45,765 bases of DNA from Desulfuromonadales bacterium (GTDB taxonomy: Bacteria; Desulfobacterota; Desulfuromonadia; Desulfuromonadales; Geopsychrobacteraceae). Below are positions 16,017-24,708 of the stretch, piece by piece. The notes below the pieces were generated by a model. The model worked only from the letters and a program-made list of their open reading frames with translations, had not been told where the DNA came from and did no database searches. The position numbers were made by a program, and so were the translations under genes. The stretch spans positions 1 to 45,765 of the forward strand of contig JAFGEL010000099.1 of NCBI GenBank assembly GCA_016931615.1, given 5' to 3'. The stretch's first letter is position 1; each line of letters starts with the position of its first letter.

Positions 16017-17180
16017 TCAGCGGCCACCATGGATGAAACTGTTCAATTTAAGTAATATGCCTTGCCGGGTTATGAGCGCACCATGGGGACAGAGCTCCTG
16101 GCAGCAGAAGCAGCGGATGCACCGCTCATAATCGATGATTAAACAGCGGTGCGCGATCGTCATGGCGTCTGCAGGGCAGTGTTCAACACAGGCATTACAG
16201 AGTTTACAGCAAAGTCGATCCGGTTCCGGCCGTGCCGTCAAGGCGTTTTTGAGCAGCTTTTTCAAGCTGCCTTTCAGCCCGAAGTTGACATCAGTCATTT
16301 TTGCCGGGCGAAATCTCTCCGGTTTCAGCTCATCAAGGGGATCTCCGACCAGTTCAAGTTCCGCGAGGGTTGTGAATGATCTCCTTGTGTCAATGGCTTT
16401 CTGCTGTGTCCAGACCTGTTGAGGCTGCAGTCCGACCAGCGCTGTCGCCACGGTATCCACGGCCTGGGGATGAGTTCCGGCCAGGAGTGCTCCGACCTGG
16501 ACAGGATCGCCACTGCCCGGTCCATCTCCGTCCATGGCGATGACGGCATCGACGATTGTCAGTGCCGGAGCCAGGTGCTCACAAAGGTCCAGAAGCAGCA
16601 GGGCAAAAAAGCCCTTGTCGGTTCCCGCCTGCAGGTGCAGTCTTGGTTTTCGCATTCCGACGACAGCCCCGAACATATTTTTTACTGCACAGGTCAGCCC
16701 CATCATCTGGTGGGTTTTCAGTTTCGGCAGGTTGATGATAACGTCTGTGTTGAGAATGTCTTCGGCAACCTCGAGATGCTGGAATGTGCTCTGTGGTGTA
16801 TCAATATGCGCAGATGTTTCAAAACGGGCAAACTGCGCACCGCTGTCTTCGACAACTTCAAGAATCCCGCATTTGCGGGCAACCGCTTCAGAACTGCCGA
16901 TTCCCGGTGAATCGCCGACGCTGACGATACCTCCGGCGTTCTGGGCCAGTTTAATCACCGCCCGAAGGATTTCCGGATGGGTTGTTACGGCCTTCTCAGG
17001 GGGCTTGCCGGCAAGCATGTTCGGCTTGATCAGTACTCTCTGGCCGGGTTTGACGTACGCCTGCATACCACCGAGGGGGGCTAGCAGATTGTCGAGGGCG
17101 GTTTCGATTTGTGTGGGCGCATAGCTTGTAAGCCGCTGCAGAGAAACCCTTCCGGCCAGCGAATGAGTTTTCTTCGACAC
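16017..17180 (-). CDS. DUF362 protein with C-terminal 2x[4Fe-4S] ferredoxin domain
   Basis: A 387-residue protein. The DUF362 domain (about 45-290) contains VLIKPNMLAGKPPE, VSVGDSPGIGSSEA, LPKLKTHQMMGLTCAVKN and an acidic GDGPGSGDP loop. The C-terminus has two cysteine clusters, CKLCNACVEHCP and CIRCFCCQELCP, for two [4Fe-4S] clusters. DUF362 proteins are common in anaerobes and are of unknown function, thought to handle electrons. Start GTG, two bases after the yjbQ stop, so the gene is coupled to yjbQ and the lipase upstream. Substrate and partner are unknown. Confidence 0.9.
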   Translation of the reverse strand: MSKKTHSLAGRVSLQRLTSYAPTQIETALDNLLAPLGGMQAYVKPGQRVLIKPNMLAGKPPEKAVTTHPEILRAVIKLAQNAGGIVSVGDSPGIGSSEAVARKCGILEVVEDSGAQFARFETSAHIDTPQSTFQHLEVAEDILNTDVIINLPKLKTHQMMGLTCAVKNMFGAVVGMRKPRLHLQAGTDKGFFALLLLDLCEHLAPALTIVDAVIAMDGDGPGSGDPVQVGALLAGTHPQAVDTVATALVGLQPQQVWTQQKAIDTRRSFTTLAELELVGDPLDELKPERFRPAKMTDVNFGLKGSLKKLLKNALTARPEPDRLCCKLCNACVEHCPADAMTIAHRCLIIDYERCIRCFCCQELCPHGALITRQGILLKLNSFIHGGR

Positions 17181-17182
17181 GG

Positions 17183-17581
17183 CTAGCCTGCACTCACTTT
17201 CAGGTGAATTTTACGTGCGCGTGGCCCGTCGAATTCACAAAAATAGATTCCCTGCCAGGTTCCGAGAAGCAGCTCCCCCTGATGGATGATGACCTGTTCC
17301 GTAGCACCGATCAGGCTGCTTTTGATGTGGGCGGCACTGTTCCCTTCACGGTGAAGATACCGATCATCCAACGGCACCAGCTTGTTCAGGCCATTGATCA
17401 TGTCCGTTGCGACATCGGGGTCGGCGTTTTCGTTAATCGTCACGGCTGCGGTTGTGTGCGGAACAAAGATCAGAAGTGTGCCCTCGCTGATGTTGTGCTG
17501 ACGCAACAGCCGCTGCAGGTCGGGGGTAATCTCTTTGAATTGAATCTGACGCTCGGTCTGTATGTTGAGAGTCAGAATCAC
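17183..17581 (-). CDS. yjbQ: YjbQ family protein (UPF0047)
   Basis: A 132-residue member of the YjbQ/UPF0047 family, sometimes named secondary thiamine-phosphate synthase because overproduction can rescue thiE mutants. Conserved parts are FVPHTTAAVTINENADPDV, HREGNSAAHIKSSLIG and LLLGTWQGIYFCEFDGPR, with the metal-binding histidines intact. The GTG start overlaps the lipase stop by four bases (GTGA). No thiamine genes are nearby, so the physiological role is open. Confidence 0.93.
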   Translation of the reverse strand: MILTLNIQTERQIQFKEITPDLQRLLRQHNISEGTLLIFVPHTTAAVTINENADPDVATDMINGLNKLVPLDDRYLHREGNSAAHIKSSLIGATEQVIIHQGELLLGTWQGIYFCEFDGPRARKIHLKVSAG

Positions 17582-18423
17582 GGGGATACCGATCTCCGCA
17601 AGGCCTGCACCGTGGCGTCAATGGATGTGCTGCGGTAAATCAGCGAAGTGTGCCCCATGCCGTCCAGTTCGACAGTCTCTCCCCAGGGGAGGTAGATGTT
17701 GCTGTTGGGCAGCACCATATTATCTTTGCGGCTATAGATATTGGTCAGTTTGATTTCAGCCGGTTGCGGTGCGGAGTTGAGACGCTGCAGAAAATCCGAG
17801 CCGGGAATCAACAACTTGCCGAGGGGAGAAACGGAAAACGTGGCCAGTTTTGAGCCGAAGTGGGGGGAGCCAAGGCAGACCACTCGATCGACCTTGTCTG
17901 CACCGCCGCGTAATTGAATATAATTGCGGGCGATGATTCCGCCGAAGGAATGACCGACCAGATCGACTTTGTTGACGCCGAGGCGGTGACGCAGCTCATC
18001 GACCCGCTTAGCCAACAACTCGGTTAACACTTCCTCGCTGTGCCAGGACGACAGGTTCAGTGTTACGATGTTGTCAACCCCTTGACGGTTGAGCTGACGT
18101 TTGAACCAGAACCAGCTGGCCCGGTTGTCGAATAAGCCGTGAAGCAGAATTACAGGGGTGACTCCACGTTTCAAATCCTGGTTTTTTCCGCGGGTCATGC
18201 CGAAAGGACTGAGTACGACGGTGATGAAGTTGAAAAACAGTTCAGCTGAAATTAATGACAGGCAGAGCTTGAGACTCCGGCGATTGAACCTCTGATCATA
18301 GGCTGCCGGATAAGCGTTGGAATATTCGTACCAGTAGATGCTGTAACTTAAAAACACCACCAGAAAGTCAACAGCCAACAAGGCTCCATTGACGAATAAA
18401 AACAACAAAAACAGATAAATCAT
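17578..18423 (-). CDS. Alpha/beta-hydrolase lipase/esterase with N-terminal membrane anchor
   Basis: A 281-residue lipase-like hydrolase. A hydrophobic N-terminal segment (about 2-30) probably anchors it in the inner membrane. The oxyanion motif ILLHGLFDN, the nucleophile elbow GHSFGG and VCLGSPHFGSKLA fit the class 2-lipase/triacylglycerol lipase group; the histidine of the triad is probably in the C-terminal DGMGHTSLIY. Start ATG. It is first in a tight minus-strand cluster with yjbQ and the DUF362 gene, divergent from xerC. Substrate unknown. Confidence 0.88.
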   Translation of the reverse strand: MIYLFLLFLFVNGALLAVDFLVVFLSYSIYWYEYSNAYPAAYDQRFNRRSLKLCLSLISAELFFNFITVVLSPFGMTRGKNQDLKRGVTPVILLHGLFDNRASWFWFKRQLNRQGVDNIVTLNLSSWHSEEVLTELLAKRVDELRHRLGVNKVDLVGHSFGGIIARNYIQLRGGADKVDRVVCLGSPHFGSKLATFSVSPLGKLLIPGSDFLQRLNSAPQPAEIKLTNIYSRKDNMVLPNSNIYLPWGETVELDGMGHTSLIYRSTSIDATVQALRRSVSP

Positions 18424-18466
18424 CAGCTATCAGTCTCGGTCATGGGGAAAGGGCCGTTGGTTCGAC

Positions 18467-18495
18467 TCGACAGGGCGATTCAGTCACTTTATGAT
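18467..18495 (+). promoter_or_regulatory. Sigma-70-type promoter for xerC
   Basis: TCGACA (18467-18472), a 17-base spacer and TATGAT (18490-18495): each hexamer differs from consensus at one base. Transcription would start near 18502, downstream of the first possible ATG at 18442. Confidence 0.55.
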
Positions 18496-18567
18496 AGGCG
18501 AAAGTATGACATGCCATTTTTTCAGCGTCAATTGCTGAGCGGTCTTTACCGCTGGAATCGAGGGAAA

Positions 18568-19476
18568 GTGAAATCGGTGGAACAACAGATCGCCCAATTT
18601 AAGCAGCACCTGGTTGTGGAGCGCAACCTGTCTCCCCACACCGTCGTTGCGTATGACCGTGATCTTGAGCAGTTTTACCGCTTTCTTCAGCAGCAGAATG
18701 TTGTTGCCGATGGCAGTGCAGACTACAAAATAATTACTCCCGGGCTGATTCGGCAATATCTTGGCCAGTTGCACAAAACGTCCGGTCGGACAAGCATCGC
18801 GAGAAAATTGTCGGTCCTCAAGGTCTTTTTTCGTTATCTGGTTCGCCAGGGACTACTGAACGATTCTCCCGCTGAAGCCCTGTCAACCCCGCGCCGGGAA
18901 CAATATCTGCCCAATGTTTTAAGCGCTGAACAGGCGGCATTCCTTCTCGATCATTCCCCTTCGGGACAGAGGCTGCTCATGCTGCGCGATCTGGCAATGT
19001 TTGAACTGCTTTACTCCTGCGGGTTGCGGGTGAGTGAATTGGCCGGGCTTGACGTCGATTCGTTGGATCTCGAGACCCGTCAGGTCCGAGTGCTCGGGAA
19101 AGGTAACAAAGAGCGCATTCTGCCGGTAGGACGCCAAGCCTGCGCGGCCCTCAAGCTTTATCTGTCGGAGCAGTCGCGCTCAGATGGCGAAGAGGCTCTT
19201 TTCCTGAATTATCGAGGTCAGCGTTTGACGCCCCGGAGTATCCAACGACGTTTAAAGGAGCGGCTGTTGGTCCTGGGCTTGCCGGGTGCTGTGACGCCCC
19301 ATGCTTTACGCCATTCCTTTGCGACCCATCTGCTCGATGCCGGGGCCGACTTGCGGGCCATTCAGGAACTGCTCGGGCATGCTTCCCTGTCGACGACCCA
19401 ACGTTATACCAAGGTCAGTTTCTCCCGTCTCGCTGAAGTCTATGATCGCAGCCATCCGCGCAGCCGCAAAAAATGA
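18568..19476 (+). CDS. xerC: Tyrosine recombinase XerC
   Basis: A site-specific recombinase of the XerC/D type that resolves chromosome dimers at dif before division. With the GTG at 18568 it has 302 residues, the family norm. The N-terminal SAM-like domain opens with the typical VERNLSPHTVVAY. Catalytic residues in this numbering are R154 (CGLRVSEL), K178 (LGKGNKER), H245 and R248 (HALRHSFATH), H271 (LGHASL) and Y280. The frame extends to an ATG at 18442 (344 residues), but a good promoter lies inside that extension; a GTG at 18577 is another possible start. Divergent from the lipase gene. Confidence 0.92.
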   Translation: MKSVEQQIAQFKQHLVVERNLSPHTVVAYDRDLEQFYRFLQQQNVVADGSADYKIITPGLIRQYLGQLHKTSGRTSIARKLSVLKVFFRYLVRQGLLNDSPAEALSTPRREQYLPNVLSAEQAAFLLDHSPSGQRLLMLRDLAMFELLYSCGLRVSELAGLDVDSLDLETRQVRVLGKGNKERILPVGRQACAALKLYLSEQSRSDGEEALFLNYRGQRLTPRSIQRRLKERLLVLGLPGAVTPHALRHSFATHLLDAGADLRAIQELLGHASLSTTQRYTKVSFSRLAEVYDRSHPRSRKK

Positions 19477-19495
19477 CCTTTCAGGTAATTATTAC

Positions 19496-19523
19496 TTGAC
19501 TGGTTATGATTGTTGGGTAAACT
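19496..19523 (+). promoter_or_regulatory. Sigma-70-type promoter for peroxiredoxin gene
   Basis: TTGACT (19496-19501) followed after 16 bases by TAAACT (19518-19523). The predicted leader is about 48 bases and contains AAGGAG before the ATG at 19578. Confidence 0.55.
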
Positions 19524-19577
19524 ACAGCTCTAATATCACCACATTTATTTGAACTGTTTAAAAAGGAGTGAATAACA

Positions 19578-20180
19578 ATGAGTGTTCTGGTTGGAAAAAA
19601 AGCCCCTGATTTTACTTCCCCAGCCGTCATGGCTGATGGCTCGATCAATACAACATTTTCCCTGAGCGATTATCAGGGACAGTATGTCGTCCTGTTCTTT
19701 TATCCTCTTGATTTCACCTTTGTCTGCCCCACGGAATTGATTGCTTTCAGTCACCGGATTGCCGATTTTGAAAAGCGCGGTGTTCAGGTTATGGGGTGTT
19801 CCATTGATTCCCAATTTACCCATATCGCCTGGCGTAATACGCCGATTAATGAAGGCGGTATCGGTCCGGTCAAGTATCCTCTGATCGCCGACGTTAAACA
19901 TGAAATCTGTCGGGCCTATGACGTTGAGCTTGATCCTGAGGGTGTCGCTCTGCGTGGGTCTTTCCTGATTGATAAAGAAGGTGTTGTGCGCCATCAGGTC
20001 GTCAACGACCTGCCTCTGGGTCGCAATATTGATGAAATGCTGCGCATGGTTGATGCCGTTCAGTTTCATGAGCAATACGGTGAAGTCTGCCCTGCCGGGT
20101 GGACCGAAGGAGATAAGGGGATGGTCGCTGACGGGCAGGGGGTTGCTTCCTATCTGGCTACAGAGGCCGATAGGCTTTAA
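19578..20180 (+). CDS. Typical 2-Cys peroxiredoxin (AhpC/Prx1 type)
   Basis: A 200-residue thiol peroxidase reducing hydrogen and organic peroxides in the cytoplasm. The peroxidatic C50 is in FTFVCPTELIAF and the resolving C170 in GEVCPAGW. A GGIGP loop (92-96) resembles the GGLG motif of oxidation-sensitive Prx1 enzymes, but the C-terminal YF helix partner is absent. ATG start with GGAG. It has its own promoter and terminator. No reductase (AhpF or thioredoxin reductase) is adjacent. Confidence 0.95.
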   Translation: MSVLVGKKAPDFTSPAVMADGSINTTFSLSDYQGQYVVLFFYPLDFTFVCPTELIAFSHRIADFEKRGVQVMGCSIDSQFTHIAWRNTPINEGGIGPVKYPLIADVKHEICRAYDVELDPEGVALRGSFLIDKEGVVRHQVVNDLPLGRNIDEMLRMVDAVQFHEQYGEVCPAGWTEGDKGMVADGQGVASYLATEADRL

Positions 20181-20273
20181 GGTGGACGCTGTCAGGTCCG
20201 GGCAAATGTTCTGACCGGCTATGGTCTGAAAAATAAAAATTACATTTTCAGAGTGTTACAGAACTTTATTTAG

Positions 20274-20303
20274 AAAAAAAGGCAGCTTCAGCTGCCTTTT
20301 TTT
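20274..20303 (+). terminator. Rho-independent terminator after peroxiredoxin gene
   Basis: GGCAGC/GCTGCC stem (20281-20286 and 20291-20296) around TTCA, flanked by A7 and T7. It insulates the pilus locus that begins about 80 bases downstream. Confidence 0.92.
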
Positions 20304-20317
20304 GTTGATTATTGATC

Positions 20318-20323
20318 TATAAT
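20318..20323 (+). promoter_or_regulatory. Possible -10 element of the pilus operon
   Basis: A perfect TATAAT about 60 bases before the first pilus gene. No fitting -35 hexamer is seen at 16-18 bases upstream, where the preceding terminator's T run lies, so an activator or another sigma factor may be needed. Tentative. Confidence 0.3.
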
Positions 20324-20384
20324 AAGGTTTAATTTGCGGCAATATTAGTAATTTCAAAATAAAAGTTGCTAAGGAGAGGCTGTC

Positions 20385-21329
20385 CTGAAGCGCTCACATA
20401 ACAAACCAAAAAATAACCGCAATACTGAAGCTGTATATCTCGAGGTGGATAGTGTCAGTATCGCCGGCGTCAGCTACGATTCTGCCGGGAAGCCTGAACT
20501 GCGTTTTGTCGACCGGGAGACTTTCAGCTCAGACGATGATTGCCGAGTTGTCCTGGAGACCCTGGTGCGGCGGCATCAACTTCACAAAGGGCACTGCTCT
20601 CATGTCCTGTCGAGCAACATGTACCAGCTCGTTCAAACTGATATGGCCGATCTGCCTGCCGCCGAACGGCGCGAGGCAGCCCGTTGGCAGATTCGTGAAC
20701 GGATCGACTATCCGCCCGAGGAAGCGGTTCTGGATCTGTTCGAGGTAGCCCCTTTCAGCGGCGACAAGAAGCCTCTCGTTTACGTGGTTTCGGCGCAGAA
20801 GACTATCCTTCAGGAGCGTGTCAACCTGCTCAAAGTCTGTGGCCTGAATGTGGATGTTATCGATATTCCGGAATTTTCCTTACGCAATATCTGTGACCTG
20901 TTCACTGAGGATGTCCGTGGCTGTGCCATTTTTTTACTTCTGGAAAACAGCGGTCTGCTGGTTGTTTCCCGGGGCGGGACTCTCTACCTGGTGCGGCTTT
21001 TCAGTGCCGGTATGAATGATCTGATCCCCTTTGCAGATGGAGATTACGAATCGTTGACCGACAGACTTGATGGTATTGTTCTGGAAATCCAGCGCTCTTT
21101 CGATTATTGCGAAAGCACTTTTCATTTGCCGATGGTGTCACGTTTGCTGGTCGCTCAGACGATACGGGAGATCCCGGCGGTCATCAGCTATCTTAACGAA
21201 TATCTGGTCACGCAGGTTGAAACTTTCAGCTTTGACGGGGTGATGACGCTGCCCGAGGGTCTTGATCCTCTCCAGGTGAATCGGAATCTCCTGGCGATCG
21301 GCGCTGCCTTGAGGCAGGAGGGGCATTGA
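20385..21329 (+). CDS. mshI: MSHA biogenesis protein MshI (PilM-like)
   Basis: A PilM/MshI-type actin-fold cytoplasmic protein that docks the pilus inner-membrane platform. Recognisable parts are the QIRERIDYPPEEAVLDLFEVAP segment and RSFDYCES of the family. The first ATG/GTG/TTG-type start in frame is GTG 20445 (294 residues), but it lacks a ribosome binding site. The codon CTG at 20385 has AAGGAG at 20371-20376 ideally spaced and would add a basic N-terminus (KRSHNKPKNNRN) typical of MshI proteins, giving 314 residues; I prefer it. First gene of the locus; its stop overlaps the next ATG by one base. Confidence 0.8.
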   Translation: MKRSHNKPKNNRNTEAVYLEVDSVSIAGVSYDSAGKPELRFVDRETFSSDDDCRVVLETLVRRHQLHKGHCSHVLSSNMYQLVQTDMADLPAAERREAARWQIRERIDYPPEEAVLDLFEVAPFSGDKKPLVYVVSAQKTILQERVNLLKVCGLNVDVIDIPEFSLRNICDLFTEDVRGCAIFLLLENSGLLVVSRGGTLYLVRLFSAGMNDLIPFADGDYESLTDRLDGIVLEIQRSFDYCESTFHLPMVSRLLVAQTIREIPAVISYLNEYLVTQVETFSFDGVMTLPEGLDPLQVNRNLLAIGAALRQEGH

Positions 21330-21934
21330 TGCGGCAACAGATCAATCTTTATCAGGATGTCCTGATTGACAAGCCCGAGCCCTTTCAAAGTCGCTCGGCA
21401 GCATTGTTGTTGTTGCTCGCGGTGATCCTTCTGGCGCTCTTTGCGGGATTCAGTTATTGGCAGAATCAAGGTCTCGCGCAACAGCTTGATCGTATCAAAA
21501 AACAACATGAAGCTGATAGCCAGCGTATTGCCGAACTCGAACAACGCTATCCGGAACCGCGCAAAAATGTTCTGCTGGAAGAAAAAATTATCCGTCTTGA
21601 GCAGGAAATGAAAAGTCAGAACGAAGCGTTGAACTACTTTTCGACTCAGGATCCGCAAGGGAACGGCAAGATTCTGGCGGCTTTGAACGGGCTTGCCCGG
21701 CATCCCCTCAAGGGTGTCTGGTTAAATCAGGTTCGACTGGCAGAGGGTGGAGCCCAGGTCAGGCTTTCCGGTAGTGCATTAAATGCCGAAATCATCCCTG
21801 ATTATCTGGGCCTGATCAGTGAAAATAACATCTTCGGTGGCCAGGTATTCTCGCGCCTGAGCCTGAACCGGGTGGAAAAGAAGCTCAATCAGATTGATTT
21901 TACGCTTGAAAGCCCTGAGGCGGACAACCGATGA
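21329..21934 (+). CDS. PilN-like MSHA biogenesis protein
   Basis: A 201-residue bitopic membrane protein of the PilN type: short cytoplasmic tail QQINLYQDVL, the conserved INLY-like docking motif for PilM, one transmembrane segment (about 24-45), a coiled coil (about 50-100) and a ferredoxin-like periplasmic domain. In many MSHA loci this partner is annotated as a second part of MshI. The ATG at 21329 (GGAGGGG just upstream) is preferred over a TTG one codon before. Overlaps mshI by one base and mshJ by four. Confidence 0.88.
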   Translation: MRQQINLYQDVLIDKPEPFQSRSAALLLLLAVILLALFAGFSYWQNQGLAQQLDRIKKQHEADSQRIAELEQRYPEPRKNVLLEEKIIRLEQEMKSQNEALNYFSTQDPQGNGKILAALNGLARHPLKGVWLNQVRLAEGGAQVRLSGSALNAEIIPDYLGLISENNIFGGQVFSRLSLNRVEKKLNQIDFTLESPEADNR

Positions 21935-22590
21935 CACAACATAAAGTCTCACTGACCCAATGGTTTGACCGGCGTCCGTTGCGTGAACGGATCATGCTTG
22001 TCCTGTGCGTTTTCGTTGTGCTGGTCTTTGCGGTTAATTTTATGGTTCTGCAACCCTTGTCCCGGCAGGACAAGGCGTTTCGTCAGGAACTGACTCAGAT
22101 CACTAACCAACAGACCGAACTTAAGGTCCGGGAAACAGCAGTTGCTGCACGAAAAGACAAAGATCCTGATCGGGAAAATCGTCTTCGGGTCGAAGCGCTC
22201 GAGCAAGCTTCAGCCCAACTTCAGCGTAAGTTGGAGGAGAGTATCGTCAACCTTGTTGCCCCGCGTGACGTGCCCACGTTACTCAAAGAACTGCTGACTC
22301 AGCAGCCAAATCTGCATCTGCTCCGCCTCGAAAATTTGCCACCTGAACGCCTGGCCCTGGGACCGGAGCAGGAAACTGGGGGGGCTGGCCCGAGGCTTTA
22401 CCGCCATCCTTTGCGGATGGAATTTTCCGGGGATTATCTCACCCTGTTGAAGTATCTCCATCAGCTGGAAAATCTTCCACGTGCGCTGGTTTGGGATGAA
22501 GTGGCCATAGAAACTCAGGAATACCCTGCTGCAACGGTACGTATTCAGGTTCACACCCTGAGCCTCATGGAGGGCTGGATCGGTGGCTAG
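21931..22590 (+). CDS. mshJ: MSHA biogenesis protein MshJ (PilO-like)
   Basis: A 219-residue bitopic inner-membrane protein of the PilO/GspM type. A transmembrane segment (about 21-42) follows a cytoplasmic N-terminus; a coiled coil (about 50-100) leads to a periplasmic ferredoxin-like domain with YRHPLRMEFSGDYLTLLKYL, the usual PilO/MshJ signature. It would form the alignment complex with the PilN-like protein and MshK. ATG overlapping the previous stop by four bases; overlaps mshK by eight. Confidence 0.88.
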   Translation: MTQHKVSLTQWFDRRPLRERIMLVLCVFVVLVFAVNFMVLQPLSRQDKAFRQELTQITNQQTELKVRETAVAARKDKDPDRENRLRVEALEQASAQLQRKLEESIVNLVAPRDVPTLLKELLTQQPNLHLLRLENLPPERLALGPEQETGGAGPRLYRHPLRMEFSGDYLTLLKYLHQLENLPRALVWDEVAIETQEYPAATVRIQVHTLSLMEGWIGG

Positions 22591-22951
22591 ATTGGTTATG
22601 TTTTCAATCAGTGTCATGGTTTTTTTCACCACTGCAACGGTGTTCGCAAGTGAACAGGATCCGTTAGTCGATCCGCTGCGTCCATCGCGCTTTCAGGCCC
22701 CGGAAACAGTACCGAGCGCGCCGTCAGTGACGAAGAAGGCGGAAGAAGTCAGCTCCTGGCAGTTCACCACGGTGCTGATCTCAAATGAACGCTCCGTGGC
22801 CGTCATCAATGGTCAGGCGTTTCAGGTGGGAGATGTGCTCGAGGGGTACCGGCTGGTCGAGATTTCCACGGATAAAGTCGTCTTTAAAAACAGTCAAGGT
22901 AAAAGAGTTTTAAAGCGTGCCGGAACCGGTCTGAGGAAAACGATCCGTTAA
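22583..22951 (+). CDS. mshK: MSHA biogenesis protein MshK (PilP/GspC-like)
   Basis: A 122-residue exported protein with a signal peptide (about 1-22, cleavage near VFA-SEQD). The C-terminal part (INGQAFQVGDVLEGYRLVEI, KVVFKNSQGKRVL) is the small beta domain of the PilP/GspC HR type that bridges the inner-membrane platform to the secretin. Start GTG with GGAGGG ten bases upstream, inside the end of mshJ. Identified mainly from position and this domain. Confidence 0.83.
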   Translation: MARLVMFSISVMVFFTTATVFASEQDPLVDPLRPSRFQAPETVPSAPSVTKKAEEVSSWQFTTVLISNERSVAVINGQAFQVGDVLEGYRLVEISTDKVVFKNSQGKRVLKRAGTGLRKTIR

Positions 22952-22981
22952 TTCGGTTAAGAAGAGACAGAGGAGTCAAAA

Positions 22982-24697
22982 GTGAAAGTGTTTAACTTTA
23001 ACAAACAACCGGGATTTTTAGTTGCCAGTGTCCTGATCTCCCTGGTTGTTGCATGTGCTCCCCAGCCTCGCAACGGGGTATCGGTTGACGCCATCCAAAA
23101 TGCGCTGGAGGCTCCCCCTGCCGTGGCTGCCGAGAAACTGGTGCCGCCTCCTCCTCCACAGGCGGTTCGTGCCGCCCTGGTTCCTGACAGCGGCTCATTA
23201 TCCCCAGGAAAAGCTGCCGATGAACCCCGTTTTGATATTGCCGCCAGTCAGGTTGCCGCCCGGGAGTTTTTCATGGGGCTGGTCGAAGGCAGTTCAGTCA
23301 ACATGGTGGTGCATCCCCAGGTAACCGGGGAGATCAGTGTCGATCTGAAGAATACAACGATTGAAGAGGTGCTCCAGGTCATTCATAACGTTTATGGTTA
23401 CCCCTATTTCAAAACCGGAAATGTCTATCAGGTCATGCCTGTTGGGCTGCAGGCGAGAACGTTCCAGGTCAATTATCTCAATCTGGTACGCAAAGGCATG
23501 TCACAGACGCGGGTCAGCTCCGGACAGGTGACCCAGGTGGATGGTGACGAAGATAATGGCGACAGGAATTCCTCAGGTGAGGGGGCGGTTTCGGGAAGCC
23601 GGATCGATACCGAATCAACGGCGGATTTCTGGTCCGAATTGAAAAATGCCATTCAGGGGCTGGTCGGTGCTGAAGAGGGTCGAAAAGTCATTGTTCAGCC
23701 CCAGGCCAGTGTTGTCGTCGTCGTCGCATTGCCTGAAGAACTGCGCCTGGTGGAACATTACCTGCAGACCATACAGAGCAACCTGCAACGCCAGGTGGTG
23801 ATTGAAGCAAAGATCATCGAGGTGAATCTGGCCGACGGATTTCAAACCGGGATCAACTGGGCGGCATTGGCCGAGTCGAAGAGCGGAAAAAGCGCCCTCT
23901 TTGGTCAGGCCGGGGGAAGTACCGCCTTTACACAAGGGGTCAGTGAAAGCGTCGGGAACAGCGGCAACCTGACACCCGGGCAGCTTCTCCCCAACGGACT
24001 TGATGCCGCAGCCTTTGGTGGGATTTTCAGCCTGGCATTGAATTTCAAGGATTTTCAGGCCTTTGTCGAAATGCTCGAAAGTCAGGGCGATGTCCAGGTC
24101 TTGTCCAGTCCGCGCATCTCGACGGTCAATAACCAGAAAGCCGTGATCAAGGTCGGGTCGGATGAGTTTTTTGTCACAGACATTTCCAGTGATACCAATA
24201 CCGGCACGACAACCACCAGCTCGACGGATATAACTTTAACCCCGTTCTTTTCCGGCATTGCTCTCGATGTCACTCCGCAGATTGATCCAAACGGTCAGAT
24301 TACCCTGCATATCCATCCGACGGTCAGCGAGGTTGTCGATCAGAACAAGCAGATCAATGTGTTTGGTGTCAACCAGAGCATCCCCGTTGCCTTCAGTACC
24401 GTGCGCGAGTCAGATAGCGTCGTCCATGCCAGTAGTGGCCAGCTGGTGGTGATCGGCGGGCTGATGCAGGAAAATACCACCAAGGAAGAAGCCGGGGTCC
24501 CGGTGTTGAGTAAGCTGCCGGGGGTTGGAGCGCTGTTCCGGCATACCCGCTCGAGTTCGCGCAAGAGTGAACTGGTGATTCTGCTGCGCCCTCAGGTGAT
24601 CAGCACCCCGGCCGATTGGGAAACCAGCCTGAACGAGACGCGTCAGAGAATCGACCGCCTGGCGCCGCAGTTGCAGAAAAACTGGCGGCAATTCTAG
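22982..24697 (+). CDS. mshL: Secretin MshL (type II/IV secretion outer-membrane pore)
   Basis: A 571-residue secretin lipoprotein that forms the outer-membrane pore for the pilus. The signal peptide ends in the lipobox LVVAC (Cys 25). A proline-rich linker is followed by the N0/STN-like domain ([19 protein letters not shown]), a low-complexity acidic loop (about 180-205), the N1-type domain and the secretin core, with [22 protein letters not shown] and the hallmark [14 protein letters not shown] followed by [14 protein letters not shown] start with GAGGAG upstream. Assembly probably needs MshK and MshM. Confidence 0.95.
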   Translation: MKVFNFNKQPGFLVASVLISLVVACAPQPRNGVSVDAIQNALEAPPAVAAEKLVPPPPPQAVRAALVPDSGSLSPGKAADEPRFDIAASQVAAREFFMGLVEGSSVNMVVHPQVTGEISVDLKNTTIEEVLQVIHNVYGYPYFKTGNVYQVMPVGLQARTFQVNYLNLVRKGMSQTRVSSGQVTQVDGDEDNGDRNSSGEGAVSGSRIDTESTADFWSELKNAIQGLVGAEEGRKVIVQPQASVVVVVALPEELRLVEHYLQTIQSNLQRQVVIEAKIIEVNLADGFQTGINWAALAESKSGKSALFGQAGGSTAFTQGVSESVGNSGNLTPGQLLPNGLDAAAFGGIFSLALNFKDFQAFVEMLESQGDVQVLSSPRISTVNNQKAVIKVGSDEFFVTDISSDTNTGTTTTSSTDITLTPFFSGIALDVTPQIDPNGQITLHIHPTVSEVVDQNKQINVFGVNQSIPVAFSTVRESDSVVHASSGQLVVIGGLMQENTTKEEAGVPVLSKLPGVGALFRHTRSSSRKSELVILLRPQVISTPADWETSLNETRQRIDRLAPQLQKNWRQF

Positions 24698-24708
24698 GGG
24701 TTTTCAGT

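Noticed and set aside
18442..18567. Longer XerC starting at ATG 18442
   Set aside because: A TCGACA-N17-TATGAT promoter lies inside this stretch and the added residues exceed the family's usual length; kept only as an alternative.
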